Shown: positions 54,421 through 62,167 of the stretch, piece by piece
Layout of the letters: every line of letters begins with the position of its first letter
Numbering within the stretch: the stretch's first letter is position 1
NCBI RefSeq assembly: GCF_026250525.1
Contig: NZ_CP111043.1
Span: forward strand, 4,477,001-4,541,000
From: Chondrinema litorale
Lineage (GTDB): Bacteria > Bacteroidota > Bacteroidia > Cytophagales > Flammeovirgaceae
Direction of reading: 5' to 3'
DNA length: 64,000 nucleotides
Translations under genes and position numbers: made by a program
The notes under the pieces: model-generated
Databases searched by the model: none
Seen by the model: only the letters and a program-made list of their open reading frames with translations
What the model was told of the DNA's origin: nothing

Positions 54421-54562
54421 ATTTATTTTATTCAGGCATCTTTTAATAGAAAGTATGCATTTCTACATTAAACTGCAAGATTTTTAAAAATAAGCAGAAC
54501 AATAATTAACTGTAAAATCTGCTTTTATGAGGGATAAATATGGGAATACCTTTATTTTTTTG

Positions 54563-54570
54563 TATTTTTG
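54563..54570 (+). promoter_or_regulatory. -7 box (TATTTTTG) of the glycogen-synthase-like gene
   Basis: An exact TAnnTTTG box lies 29 bases before the ATG at 54600. A -33 element is not evident. Confidence 0.5.
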
Positions 54571-54599
54571 TACTAAAATAAATGTAAAAGTCCAAAAAC

Positions 54600-55415
54600 A
54601 TGGCAAAGATAAAAATTCTCTACGTCTCCAGTGAGATCAATCCCTTTTTAAAAAGTTCCGAAGTTGCTGACTATGTTAGAAAGTTGCCTCAATCAATGCA
54701 AGAAAGAGGCATGGAAATCAGAATTCTGGTTCCAAGGTTCGGGATAATTAACGAACGAAAAAACCGCTTACATGAAGTTGTTAGATTATCTGGAATAAAT
54801 ATTCCAGTAGGTGATGAAGAAAAACCATTAACTATAAAAGTAGCATCAATACCAAGTGCTAAACTACAAGTATACTTTATAGACAATGAAGATTATTTTC
54901 ATCGCAAATCTGTGTTTAAAGACAAACAGGAAAAGTTCTACAACGACAACGATGAGAGAGCTATCTTTTTTTGCAAGGGCGTAATCGAAACGGTAAAGAA
55001 GTTGGGTTGGGCGCCAGACATAGTTCATTGCAATGATTGGATGACCAGCTTAATACCAATGTATCTGAAAACTACCTACAAAAACGATCCAATGTTTAAA
55101 GATGCAAAAACTGTATTTACTGTTTTTAATACAGGTTTTGAATTTAAATTTAATGACGATTTGCTTAACAAGGTGAAGATGATGGATATTGAAGACAATA
55201 TGCTTTCAAGCCTTGAATCAGCAGACTTTAACGGATTTATTAAAATAGGTGCACAATATTCAGATCTAGTAACCAAAGCAAGTAAAGAAGCTGATATTAA
55301 TGTAAACGGACTTTTAAAAGAATTTGAAGAAAGTAAAAAAATCAATGTTATTGAAGCCAATAACGGAAATTATTTAGACTCTTACTATGAAATTTACAAC
55401 GAACTTGTGGGGTAG
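54600..55415 (+). CDS. Glycogen-synthase-like protein, N-terminal GT5 domain only
   Basis: 271 residues, against about 480 for complete glycogen synthases; it ends where the C-terminal GT-B half should begin. The N-terminal pattern is clear (ILYVSSEINPFLKSSEVADYV, ILVPRFG, PDIVHCNDWMTSLIPMYLK). The ADP-glucose motif normally KTGGLADV reads KSSEVADY, so the Gly-Gly is missing. It is therefore probably not a synthase on its own; a regulatory or sugar-sensing role is inferred. Its stop overlaps the DUF4270 gene by 29 bases. Confidence 0.85.
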   Translation: MAKIKILYVSSEINPFLKSSEVADYVRKLPQSMQERGMEIRILVPRFGIINERKNRLHEVVRLSGINIPVGDEEKPLTIKVASIPSAKLQVYFIDNEDYFHRKSVFKDKQEKFYNDNDERAIFFCKGVIETVKKLGWAPDIVHCNDWMTSLIPMYLKTTYKNDPMFKDAKTVFTVFNTGFEFKFNDDLLNKVKMMDIEDNMLSSLESADFNGFIKIGAQYSDLVTKASKEADINVNGLLKEFEESKKINVIEANNGNYLDSYYEIYNELVG

Positions 55416-56790
55416 CACTTTAAATTTGAGTGAAGTCTTTATCAATCATTTTAATAAAGGATTACTAGCTATAGTAATCCTTTTATACTTTACATCTTGT
55501 AATGATGTAGAATCGATTGGTGATACTTTACAAGACTCTGATCTACTACTAAAAGCCTCATTTACAGACACTATTACCATTGAAACACAAGTGGTTTATT
55601 TAGATTCTGTTATTACCAATCGTGCTTTATTGGTTGGGACTGAAAATGATGAAAAATTTGGTCGCACTACTACCGAGTCATTTTTTAAGCTTTACATTCC
55701 TTCAGAATTTAATGAAACTTTTATTGAAACTGGGAATGAAGCTGTTTTTGATTCTGCAAAACTAGTGCTTACTTATAGTGTGGTTTCGGGAGATGAAACT
55801 TTAGATCAAACAATAGAAGCTTATTCGATAAATGAATTTATCGTTGACACTATTCCTTACTATCAGAGCAATACTATTGTTGATGTAAATAATGAGCTTT
55901 TAGGCTCAGTTACCATTAATCCTGAATTGGATACGCTCGATAGAATGAGCATGAGAATGGATGCATTAGGAGAAATGTTGTTTTCAAATAGAACGGCTGC
56001 AGCTATGCAAGATCAAGATAGCTTTGAGGAAGAAATCTTGAAAGGCCTTAAATTACAAGTGAACGACACTGAGGCAGATATGTATACCCTCAGCTTTGCT
56101 CCAGACAATACTAATACTTCCACTAATTTTTCTTTTAAGCTGTATTATTCTTTACCAGGTGATACCATCTCGAAGTTACAGACTTTCTTTATAGGTACAT
56201 CTTTTTTTCACGCAGATGTAGACTTTACGAATACAGATTACTTGGCAGGTTTACAATTTGGAGATGAGATAAATACAGCTGAAACTGGTAATGAAGCTTA
56301 TGTACAGTCTGGTGTTGGTTTAACTACAAAGATTAAATTTCCATACCTTGATGATTTTGCAAAACAAAATCCAAATCTGGCAATTAACAAAGTCGAACTC
56401 TCATTTGATCCAGTTGAGCTAAGCCCATTGGTGCATGGTACTCCACCTTCGGCTATGCGATTCTTTGCTTTAGATGAAGATGGGAATTTCGATGTTAATA
56501 GGTTATTGTTACGAGAAGGTCTTACTTTAACACCAGTAAGTTCGTCGGCTGTAAGCGATGATCTTATTCTCTCTTTAACATACAACGCAAGAGCTGGAAC
56601 TTACCCAGTAATGGATATAACAACTTATATACAGAGTATATTAAATGGGAGTTTAGAGAATAATGGATTGATGTTTAATCCATTTTACAGTAGAAGCAGT
56701 ATTGCAAGAAGTATTATAGGAGATAGTAATTATGAAACTGACCCAATTGTGTTAAGAATTTTCTACACAAAAGAAAATGGTTCAGAATAA
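55387..56790 (+). CDS. DUF4270 family lipoprotein
   Basis: 467 residues. After about 24 residues comes a hydrophobic segment ending in a lipobox (LLAIVILLYFTSC). The body fits the Bacteroidota-specific DUF4270 family, with beta-rich repeats (SFFKLYIPSEFNE, SFKLYYSLPGDT, FLDDFAKQNPNL-like region, GLMFNPFY near the end). No function is established. It overlaps the glycogen-synthase-like gene and is followed by a terminator before glmS. Confidence 0.8.
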   Translation: MKFTTNLWGSTLNLSEVFINHFNKGLLAIVILLYFTSCNDVESIGDTLQDSDLLLKASFTDTITIETQVVYLDSVITNRALLVGTENDEKFGRTTTESFFKLYIPSEFNETFIETGNEAVFDSAKLVLTYSVVSGDETLDQTIEAYSINEFIVDTIPYYQSNTIVDVNNELLGSVTINPELDTLDRMSMRMDALGEMLFSNRTAAAMQDQDSFEEEILKGLKLQVNDTEADMYTLSFAPDNTNTSTNFSFKLYYSLPGDTISKLQTFFIGTSFFHADVDFTNTDYLAGLQFGDEINTAETGNEAYVQSGVGLTTKIKFPYLDDFAKQNPNLAINKVELSFDPVELSPLVHGTPPSAMRFFALDEDGNFDVNRLLLREGLTLTPVSSSAVSDDLILSLTYNARAGTYPVMDITTYIQSILNGSLENNGLMFNPFYSRSSIARSIIGDSNYETDPIVLRIFYTKENGSE

Positions 56791-56816
56791 TTAGTCTCAA
56801 TTACCATAATTAAAAT

Positions 56817-56849
56817 AAACTCCTTAGTAAATAAGGAGTTTATTTTTTT
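56817..56849 (+). terminator. Terminator after the DUF4270 gene
   Basis: A 10-base-pair stem (AAACTCCTTA with TAAGGAGTTT, loop GTAAA) is followed by seven Ts, so glmS has its own promoter downstream. Confidence 0.9.
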
Positions 56850-56942
56850 GCCCATATCAAATATTTCATAAAAAAATCTATTATTTGAATATATCTACTC
56901 TTATTATTGTTAAAATATTTTTTAAACTTTTTTGATTTTTTT

Positions 56943-58787
56943 ATGTGTGGTATTGTTGCTTACATTGGTGAAAAACAAGCTTACGATGTCTTGATTAAAG
57001 GCTTAAAGAGGCTGGAATACAGAGGATATGATAGTGCAGGAGTAGCGCTGCTTAACAACGACCTCGAGGTATTTAAAAAACAAGGTAAAGTTGCAGACCT
57101 GGAAAAAACATTCAACAACAAATTTCCAGAAGGCAAAATTGGAATTGGACACACCCGCTGGGCTACTCATGGTGAACCAAATGATGTTAATGCCCACCCT
57201 CATTATTCATCAGATCATAATCTGGCAATTATCCATAACGGGATTATAGAAAATTACGCATCGATAAAAAAAGAGCTTCAGTCTAAAGGTCACCAATTTT
57301 CAAGTGAAACTGATTCTGAGGTTTTTATTCATTTTATTGAAGATATCCAGAAAAATAATAATTGTACATTAGACGAAGCAGTTCGAATTGCATTAACAAA
57401 AGTAGTAGGAGCATACGCTATTGTAATTATCTCGAAAGATAATCCAGATCAGCTTATTGCTGCTAGAAAGGGGAGCCCGCTTGTAGTTGGAATAGGAGAG
57501 GCAAACGGAGAATTTTTCTTAGCATCAGATGCAACACCTATTGTAGAATATACCAAGAATGTTGTGTATCTAAATGATGAAGAAATTGCTATTATTAATA
57601 GAGGAGTTGGTATTAACATTAAAAACATAGATTCTGTAGAACAGTCTCCATATGTACATACTTTGGAAATGGAGCTTGAAGCAATCGAGAAAGGTGGTTT
57701 CGATTATTTCATGCTGAAAGAAATTTTTGAGCAACCAAGATCAGTTTCAGATTGTATGCGTGGTAGACTCATTTCAGAGAAAGATCATGCTTTACTTGGA
57801 GGTATAAGAAGACACTTAAAAGACTTAGTTGAAGCACAAAGAATTATAATTGTAGCTTGTGGAACATCTTGGCATGCAGGGCTAGTAGCAGAATATGTTA
57901 TTGAAGAAATTACTAGAACACCAGTAGAAGTAGAGTATGCATCTGAGTTTAGATACAGAAATCCGATTGTAAATAAAGGAGATGTATTACTTGCCATCTC
58001 TCAATCTGGTGAAACAGCAGATACATTGGCTGCTATAGAGTTAGCAAAAAGTAAAGGAGCGATTATTTTAGGAGTTTGTAATGTAGTAGGTTCTTCAATA
58101 GCAAGAGCTTCGCATGAAGGTGCGTACACACATGCTGGTCCTGAAATTGGTGTTGCAAGTACAAAAGCATTTACAGCTCAGCTAACGGTATTGTATATAA
58201 TGGCTTTAATGTTAGCAAAAGCAAAAAACACCATTACAGATAATCAGTTTAAAGATCTATCAAGACAATTAGAAAGCATACCAGAAAAAATTAATACAGT
58301 ACTTTCTCTTAATGAAGAAATTGAAAAGATTTCTGAGCTGTACAAAGATGCGAGCAATTTCCTTTATTTAGGAAGAGGATATAATTTCCCAGTAGCATTA
58401 GAAGGTGCACTTAAACTTAAAGAGATTTCTTATATTCACGCAGAGGGTTATCCGGCAGCAGAAATGAAACACGGGCCAATCGCGCTTATAGATGAAGAGA
58501 TGCCAGTTGTTGTAATTGCTACCAGAGATAGTTCTTACGATAAAATTGTTTCTAACATACAAGAAGTAAAAGCTAGAAAAGGTAAAGTAATAGCAATCGT
58601 AACAAAAGGAGATGCTTTAATTCCTAAAATGGTAGATCATGTTATTGAAGTACCTGCAACTCACGAAGCTATTATGCCATTGGTTTCTGTTATTCCATTG
58701 CAATTACTTTCTTATCACATTGCTGTAATGAGAGGTTGTAATGTAGATCAGCCAAGAAACCTAGCGAAATCTGTAACTGTAGAATAA
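56943..58787 (+). CDS. glmS: Glutamine--fructose-6-phosphate aminotransferase (isomerising)
   Basis: 614 residues when started at the ATG at 56943, so that Met removal exposes the catalytic N-terminal Cys (MCGIVAYIG); an in-frame ATG at 56907 would bury it and is rejected. The glutaminase domain is followed by two SIS domains (VACGTSWHAG, SQSGETADTLAAIE, and YLGRGYNFPVALEGALKLKE, KHGPIALI). The C-terminus ends with the usual PRNLAKSVTVE. It makes glucosamine 6-phosphate for peptidoglycan and lipopolysaccharide precursors. The RidA-family gene follows after 25 bases. Confidence 0.98.
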   Translation: MCGIVAYIGEKQAYDVLIKGLKRLEYRGYDSAGVALLNNDLEVFKKQGKVADLEKTFNNKFPEGKIGIGHTRWATHGEPNDVNAHPHYSSDHNLAIIHNGIIENYASIKKELQSKGHQFSSETDSEVFIHFIEDIQKNNNCTLDEAVRIALTKVVGAYAIVIISKDNPDQLIAARKGSPLVVGIGEANGEFFLASDATPIVEYTKNVVYLNDEEIAIINRGVGINIKNIDSVEQSPYVHTLEMELEAIEKGGFDYFMLKEIFEQPRSVSDCMRGRLISEKDHALLGGIRRHLKDLVEAQRIIIVACGTSWHAGLVAEYVIEEITRTPVEVEYASEFRYRNPIVNKGDVLLAISQSGETADTLAAIELAKSKGAIILGVCNVVGSSIARASHEGAYTHAGPEIGVASTKAFTAQLTVLYIMALMLAKAKNTITDNQFKDLSRQLESIPEKINTVLSLNEEIEKISELYKDASNFLYLGRGYNFPVALEGALKLKEISYIHAEGYPAAEMKHGPIALIDEEMPVVVIATRDSSYDKIVSNIQEVKARKGKVIAIVTKGDALIPKMVDHVIEVPATHEAIMPLVSVIPLQLLSYHIAVMRGCNVDQPRNLAKSVTVE

Positions 58788-58812
58788 ATTAACTTGAAGA
58801 ATAAATTTTAAC

Positions 58813-59193
58813 ATGAAAAAAATCATCAATACACCCAAAGCTGGGCAACCAATAGGACCTTATAACCAAGCTGTTGAGGTTGGTAACACTTTATACATTT
58901 CAGGACAAATTGCTATCGATGCTTCTAATGGAGGTGCTTTAGTACAAACGAGTCTTGAGGATGAAACCAATCAAGTACTTAAAAACCTAGGTTTTATCCT
59001 AGAAGAAGCTGGCTATACTTTTGGAGACGTTGTAAAATCTAGTATTTTCTTAAGCGACATGAACTCGTTTACTACTGTAAATGAGATTTATGGTTCTGTT
59101 TTCGAAAAAGACTATCCTGCTAGAGAAACAGTAGAAGTGAGTAAATTACCAAAAGGGGTAAATGTTGAGATTTCTATGATTGCAGTTAAGTAA
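58813..59193 (+). CDS. RidA family reactive intermediate deaminase
   Basis: 126 residues, the family's normal length. The N-terminal motif is PIGPYNQAVEVGNTLYISGQ, and the C-terminal part has YPARETVEVSKLPKGVNVEIS with the conserved Arg that binds the carboxylate. RidA proteins hydrolyse reactive enamines formed by PLP enzymes. It is 25 bases after glmS in the same direction and so probably co-transcribed. Confidence 0.95.
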   Translation: MKKIINTPKAGQPIGPYNQAVEVGNTLYISGQIAIDASNGGALVQTSLEDETNQVLKNLGFILEEAGYTFGDVVKSSIFLSDMNSFTTVNEIYGSVFEKDYPARETVEVSKLPKGVNVEISMIAVK

Positions 59194-59211
59194 GCTAAAT
59201 CTTATAAAAGT

Positions 59212-59239
59212 AAAAAGCCCGCATAATCGGGCTTTTTTT
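59212..59239. terminator. Bidirectional terminator between the RidA gene and rplT
   Basis: A 10-base-pair stem (AAAAAGCCCG with CGGGCTTTTT) lies between convergent genes, with flanking A- and T-tracts. Confidence 0.92.
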
Positions 59240-59261
59240 ATTATTGCATTTAAAGTAATTC

Positions 59262-59606
59262 TTATTTTACTTTCTCAACGATAGCTTTGAATGCTTCAGG
59301 GTGATTCATTGCTAAATCTGCTAATACTTTACGGTTTAAAGTAATTTCAGACTTGTTGATTTTGCCAATAAATTGAGAATAAGACATTCCGTGCATTCTG
59401 CAAGCAGCGTTGATACGCTGAATCCACAAACTTCTGAATTTTCTCTTCTTTTGCTTACGGTCTCTATAAGCATATTGTAAACCTTTTTCTACTGCGTTCT
59501 TAGCAACTGTCCAGACGTTTGATCTTCTTCCCCAATAACCTTTGGCTATCTTTAAGATTTTTTTTCTTCTGGCTCTAGAAGCAACGTGATTGACTGATCT
59601 AGGCAT
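59262..59606 (-). CDS. rplT: Large-subunit ribosomal protein bL20
   Basis: 114 residues, the normal size. It starts MPRSVNHVASRARRKKILK and contains YAYRDRKQKKRKFRSLW and RINAACRMHGMSYSQFI. It binds 23S rRNA early in assembly. It lies 37 bases after rpmI; a possible promoter for the pair lies ahead of rpmI. Confidence 0.98.
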   Translation of the reverse strand: MPRSVNHVASRARRKKILKIAKGYWGRRSNVWTVAKNAVEKGLQYAYRDRKQKKRKFRSLWIQRINAACRMHGMSYSQFIGKINKSEITLNRKVLADLAMNHPEAFKAIVEKVK

Positions 59607-59643
59607 CTTAAATTATATTTAAAAATTTGTTGAAATGATTTAA

Positions 59644-59838
59644 TTAGATTTTTAGCATGTCTTTAACTCTAGAAGCATCAGACTCGTGTACTAATCCGAT
59701 GTGAGTTAAGTTTCTTTTTCTTTTAGTGCCTTTTTTAGTTAAAATGTGGCTCTTAAAAGCATGCTTTCTTTTGATCTTTCCAGAGGCGGTTAATTTAAAA
59801 CGCTTTTTTGCCCCTGACTTTGTCTTTACCTTTGGCAT
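59644..59838 (-). CDS. rpmI: Large-subunit ribosomal protein bL35
   Basis: 64 residues, starting MPKVKTKSGAKKRFKLTASG with the typical KRKHAFKSHILTKK segment. It is the first gene of the rpmI-rplT pair. In other bacteria this pair is co-transcribed with infC; here a terminator and a -7 box lie between. Confidence 0.98.
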   Translation of the reverse strand: MPKVKTKSGAKKRFKLTASGKIKRKHAFKSHILTKKGTKRKRNLTHIGLVHESDASRVKDMLKI

Positions 59839-59885
59839 TTTGGATCTCTTTTAAAAATATTTAAACCCTAAAAATTTTAGGAGTG

Positions 59886-59893
59886 CAAATTTA
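59886..59893 (-). promoter_or_regulatory. -7 box (TAAATTTG) ahead of rpmI
   Basis: An exact TAnnTTTG box on the minus strand lies 47 bases before the rpmI ATG. The predicted leader contains a palindrome, CCTAAAA-A-TTTTAGG (about 59865-59881), which may be a site for ribosomal protein autoregulation. No clear -33 element is seen. Confidence 0.5.
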
Positions 59894-59925
59894 TAATTAT
59901 TTATCGTCTATTCATAATGAAGAGC

Positions 59926-59956
59926 AAAAAAAAGCAGTATGTTTTTACCATACTGC
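59926..59956 (-). terminator. Terminator downstream of infC
   Basis: An 8-base-pair stem (GCAGTATG with CATACTGC, seven-base loop) is followed on the minus strand by eight Ts. It lies 20 bases past the infC stop and ahead of rpmI, so it would reduce read-through to the ribosomal protein genes. Confidence 0.82.
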
Positions 59957-59976
59957 AATAATTTTTTTATTTTCAT

Positions 59977-60510
59977 TTACTTGTTAGGAGTAAGCATAAG
60001 TATCATTCTTCTCCCTTCTTGTTTTGGAGGACTCTCTACTTTTGCTACTTCTTCTAGAGCTTTGGCAAAGTTATCTAGTAATTCTTTACCTCTGTCCTTG
60101 TATATGATAGATCGGCCATAAAACTGCACATAAGCTTTCACTTTATTGCCTTCTTTTAAAAAGTTAAGAGCATGCTTAGTTTTAAATTCCAAATCGTGTT
60201 GATCTGTATTTGGACCAAATCTAATCTCTTTTACTACAGTTTTATGAGCTTTTGCCTTTAGCTCTTTTTGTTTTTTCTTTTGTTCGTACTTGAACTTAGA
60301 ATAGTCAATAATTTTACATACCGGAGGACTTGCCTTAGGTGAAATTTCAACTAAGTCTAAACCTTCTTCAAGAGCAATTTTTAATGCTTCACTTGTATTA
60401 TAAATTCCGGTTTCAACATTTTCTCCTACCAACCTTATCTCTCTAGCTCTAATCTGTTTGTTGGTACGAAAAAAAACGTCATTAGATGTAGTTCTCTTTT
60501 GTCTTTTAAT
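59977..60510 (-). CDS. infC: Translation initiation factor IF-3 (probable AUU start)
   Basis: 177 residues if started at the ATT at 60510, close to the 180 of E. coli IF-3. The body is typical: INKQIRAREIRLVGENVE-like start (here TNKQIRAREIRLVG), GLDLVEISPKASPPVCKIIDY, then the C-terminal FGPNTDQHDLEFK and MLMLTPNK-like end. The ATG of the longest frame, at 60579, adds 23 residues, but a -7 promoter box lies inside that extension. The residues after the ATT (KRQKRTTSND) resemble the basic start of E. coli IF-3, which also uses AUU. IF-3 prevents subunit joining and proofreads start codons. Confidence 0.9.
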   Translation of the reverse strand: MKRQKRTTSNDVFFRTNKQIRAREIRLVGENVETGIYNTSEALKIALEEGLDLVEISPKASPPVCKIIDYSKFKYEQKKKQKELKAKAHKTVVKEIRFGPNTDQHDLEFKTKHALNFLKEGNKVKAYVQFYGRSIIYKDRGKELLDNFAKALEEVAKVESPPKQEGRRMILMLTPNK

Positions 60511-60545
60511 AACTTGAAAAATTTTAGTGACTAATAATTTAACTG

Positions 60546-60553
60546 CAAATATA
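60546..60553 (-). promoter_or_regulatory. -7 box (TATATTTG) of infC
   Basis: An exact TAnnTTTG box on the minus strand lies between the upstream in-frame ATG (60579) and the proposed ATT start (60510), with a predicted leader of about 30 bases. No good -33 TTTG is seen at the expected distance. Confidence 0.6.
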
Positions 60554-60717
60554 TAATAAATATAGCTTTTTAAATTCAATAAATGAACCCAGAGAAAGCT
60601 TTAATGTGCTTTTTTTTATTACTGAAAAAAAAATAAAACGATTAAAAGATTAAATTAGATTTTTCAAGTGCATTCTGAGTCTTTTAAAAGCTATATTGAT
60701 ATAACCAAAGTTATTAC

Positions 60718-61527
60718 TTATTGGTTTTTATATTGATCGTAAATCTTGATAGCTTCTGGCATCTGAGCTGTTAAATCTCTAATTCTTCTATCATTAGAAG
60801 GGTGAGTAGATAAAAACTCAGGAGGAGCAGAGCCTCCAGAAGCCGCTTTCATTCTTTCCCAGAACTCTGGCGCTTCGCGTGGGTCGTACCCAGCCATCGA
60901 CGAAAATATTAAACCAATTCGATCTGCTTCAGATTCGTGTTGTCTAGAAAAACTCAACATACCTACTTGAGTACCGATACCAACCGATTGAAGAAGTAAG
61001 TTGTTTGTAAGAGATGGATTTTCGCCAAGTGCTACTTGTAATGAAGATAAGCCTAACTGAGCTAATAAACTCTGGCTCATTCTTTCACCACCGTGATTTG
61101 CAATTGCGTGAGCAACTTCGTGTCCCATAACAATTGCCACACCAGCTTCTCCATCGCATATTGGTAATATACCAGTGTAAAAAGCAACTTTACCACCAGG
61201 CATACACCATGCATTTACTGTGTTATCATCTTCTATCAGGTTGAACTCCCAATTAAATCCAGACAATTGAGAAGAGGCATTATTGTCTGCCATGTATCTT
61301 TCAACTGCCAGTTGAATCCTCTGACCAACTTTCTTAATCATGGCAACTTCTGCCTGATTGTTTGATACTTTACTTTCCTGTAGAACTTGGTCGTAGTTCT
61401 GAAAGCTCATCGGAAGTAGTTCAGAGTTAGGAATTAGCGCAAGCTGCGAGCGACCAGTAACTGGTACTGTCTGGCAGCTAAATACAAAAAATATTAGTAT
61501 TAGTATTGAAAAAATGTGCTTGATCAT
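60718..61527 (-). CDS. M48 family metalloprotease, lipoprotein
   Basis: 269 residues. The lipoprotein signal ends at FVFSC (Cys18), then QTVPVTGRSQL, typical of LoiP/YggG- and BepA-like proteases. The zinc site is HEVAH in VMGHEVAHAIANHGGERMS, and the third ligand is in ESEADRIG. C-terminal LSTHPSNDRRIRDL matches the family. It probably degrades or proofreads outer-membrane proteins in the periplasm. No partner gene is adjacent. Confidence 0.93.
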   Translation of the reverse strand: MIKHIFSILILIFFVFSCQTVPVTGRSQLALIPNSELLPMSFQNYDQVLQESKVSNNQAEVAMIKKVGQRIQLAVERYMADNNASSQLSGFNWEFNLIEDDNTVNAWCMPGGKVAFYTGILPICDGEAGVAIVMGHEVAHAIANHGGERMSQSLLAQLGLSSLQVALGENPSLTNNLLLQSVGIGTQVGMLSFSRQHESEADRIGLIFSSMAGYDPREAPEFWERMKAASGGSAPPEFLSTHPSNDRRIRDLTAQMPEAIKIYDQYKNQ

Positions 61528-61547
61528 GAATAAAAATTTACTTACTG

Positions 61548-61555
61548 CAAACTTA
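61548..61555 (-). promoter_or_regulatory. -7 box (TAAGTTTG) of the M48 protease gene
   Basis: An exact TAnnTTTG box on the minus strand lies 20 bases before the ATG at 61527. No clear -33 element is seen. Confidence 0.55.
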
Positions 61556-61749
61556 ATTTAAACATTCAATATCTCATTATTGTTTTTGCTCAAATACATG
61601 AAAATTAGCGGATTTAGACTATTTCTATCTATTCTATCAGCATTATTCCTGTATTTCTAAAAGATAATATTAAGATTAAATCTTACGGATATTTAAATAA
61701 AATGAATGAATAAACCAGAGAAATTATAATTTAGGACTTTAATTCAATA

Positions 61750-62163
61750 ATGATAAATAGACTTATGTACGCTGAAAAAATATCTAAAATAGCTATCATA
61801 GCCCATGACGGAAAAAAGGCTGAAATGGTTGCCTTTTTAAAAGATCACCTAGACGAATTGACAGGCATACAAATTATTGCTACAGGTACTACTGGTACTC
61901 ATGTAGCGCAAGCAGGTTTACAAGTAGATGCGAAGCTTTCTGGACCAATGGGTGGTGACGCTCAAATTGCTGCTGAGGTAGCTCAAAAAGATGTACATGC
62001 TGTAATATTTTTTAGAGACCCACTAGGAAAACACCCTCACGAACCAGATGTGCAGATGTTGTTGAGACTGTGTGACTTATATAATGTGCCTTTGGCTACA
62101 AACCCAGCAACAGCACACTTACTTTTAAAAGGGATGTTTACAGAAACTCACCCGAAAGGATAA
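61750..62163 (+). CDS. mgsA: Methylglyoxal synthase
   Basis: 137 residues. Motifs are IAIIAHDGKKAEM, IIATGTTGTH, SGPMGGDAQIAAEV (catalytic Asp) and IFFRDPLGKHPHEPD. It converts dihydroxyacetone phosphate to methylglyoxal, a bypass of lower glycolysis under phosphate limitation. The ATG at 61765 is an alternative start. It is convergent with the desaturase-family gene, four bases apart. Confidence 0.95.
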   Translation: MINRLMYAEKISKIAIIAHDGKKAEMVAFLKDHLDELTGIQIIATGTTGTHVAQAGLQVDAKLSGPMGGDAQIAAEVAQKDVHAVIFFRDPLGKHPHEPDVQMLLRLCDLYNVPLATNPATAHLLLKGMFTETHPKG

Positions 62164-62167
62164 TTGA

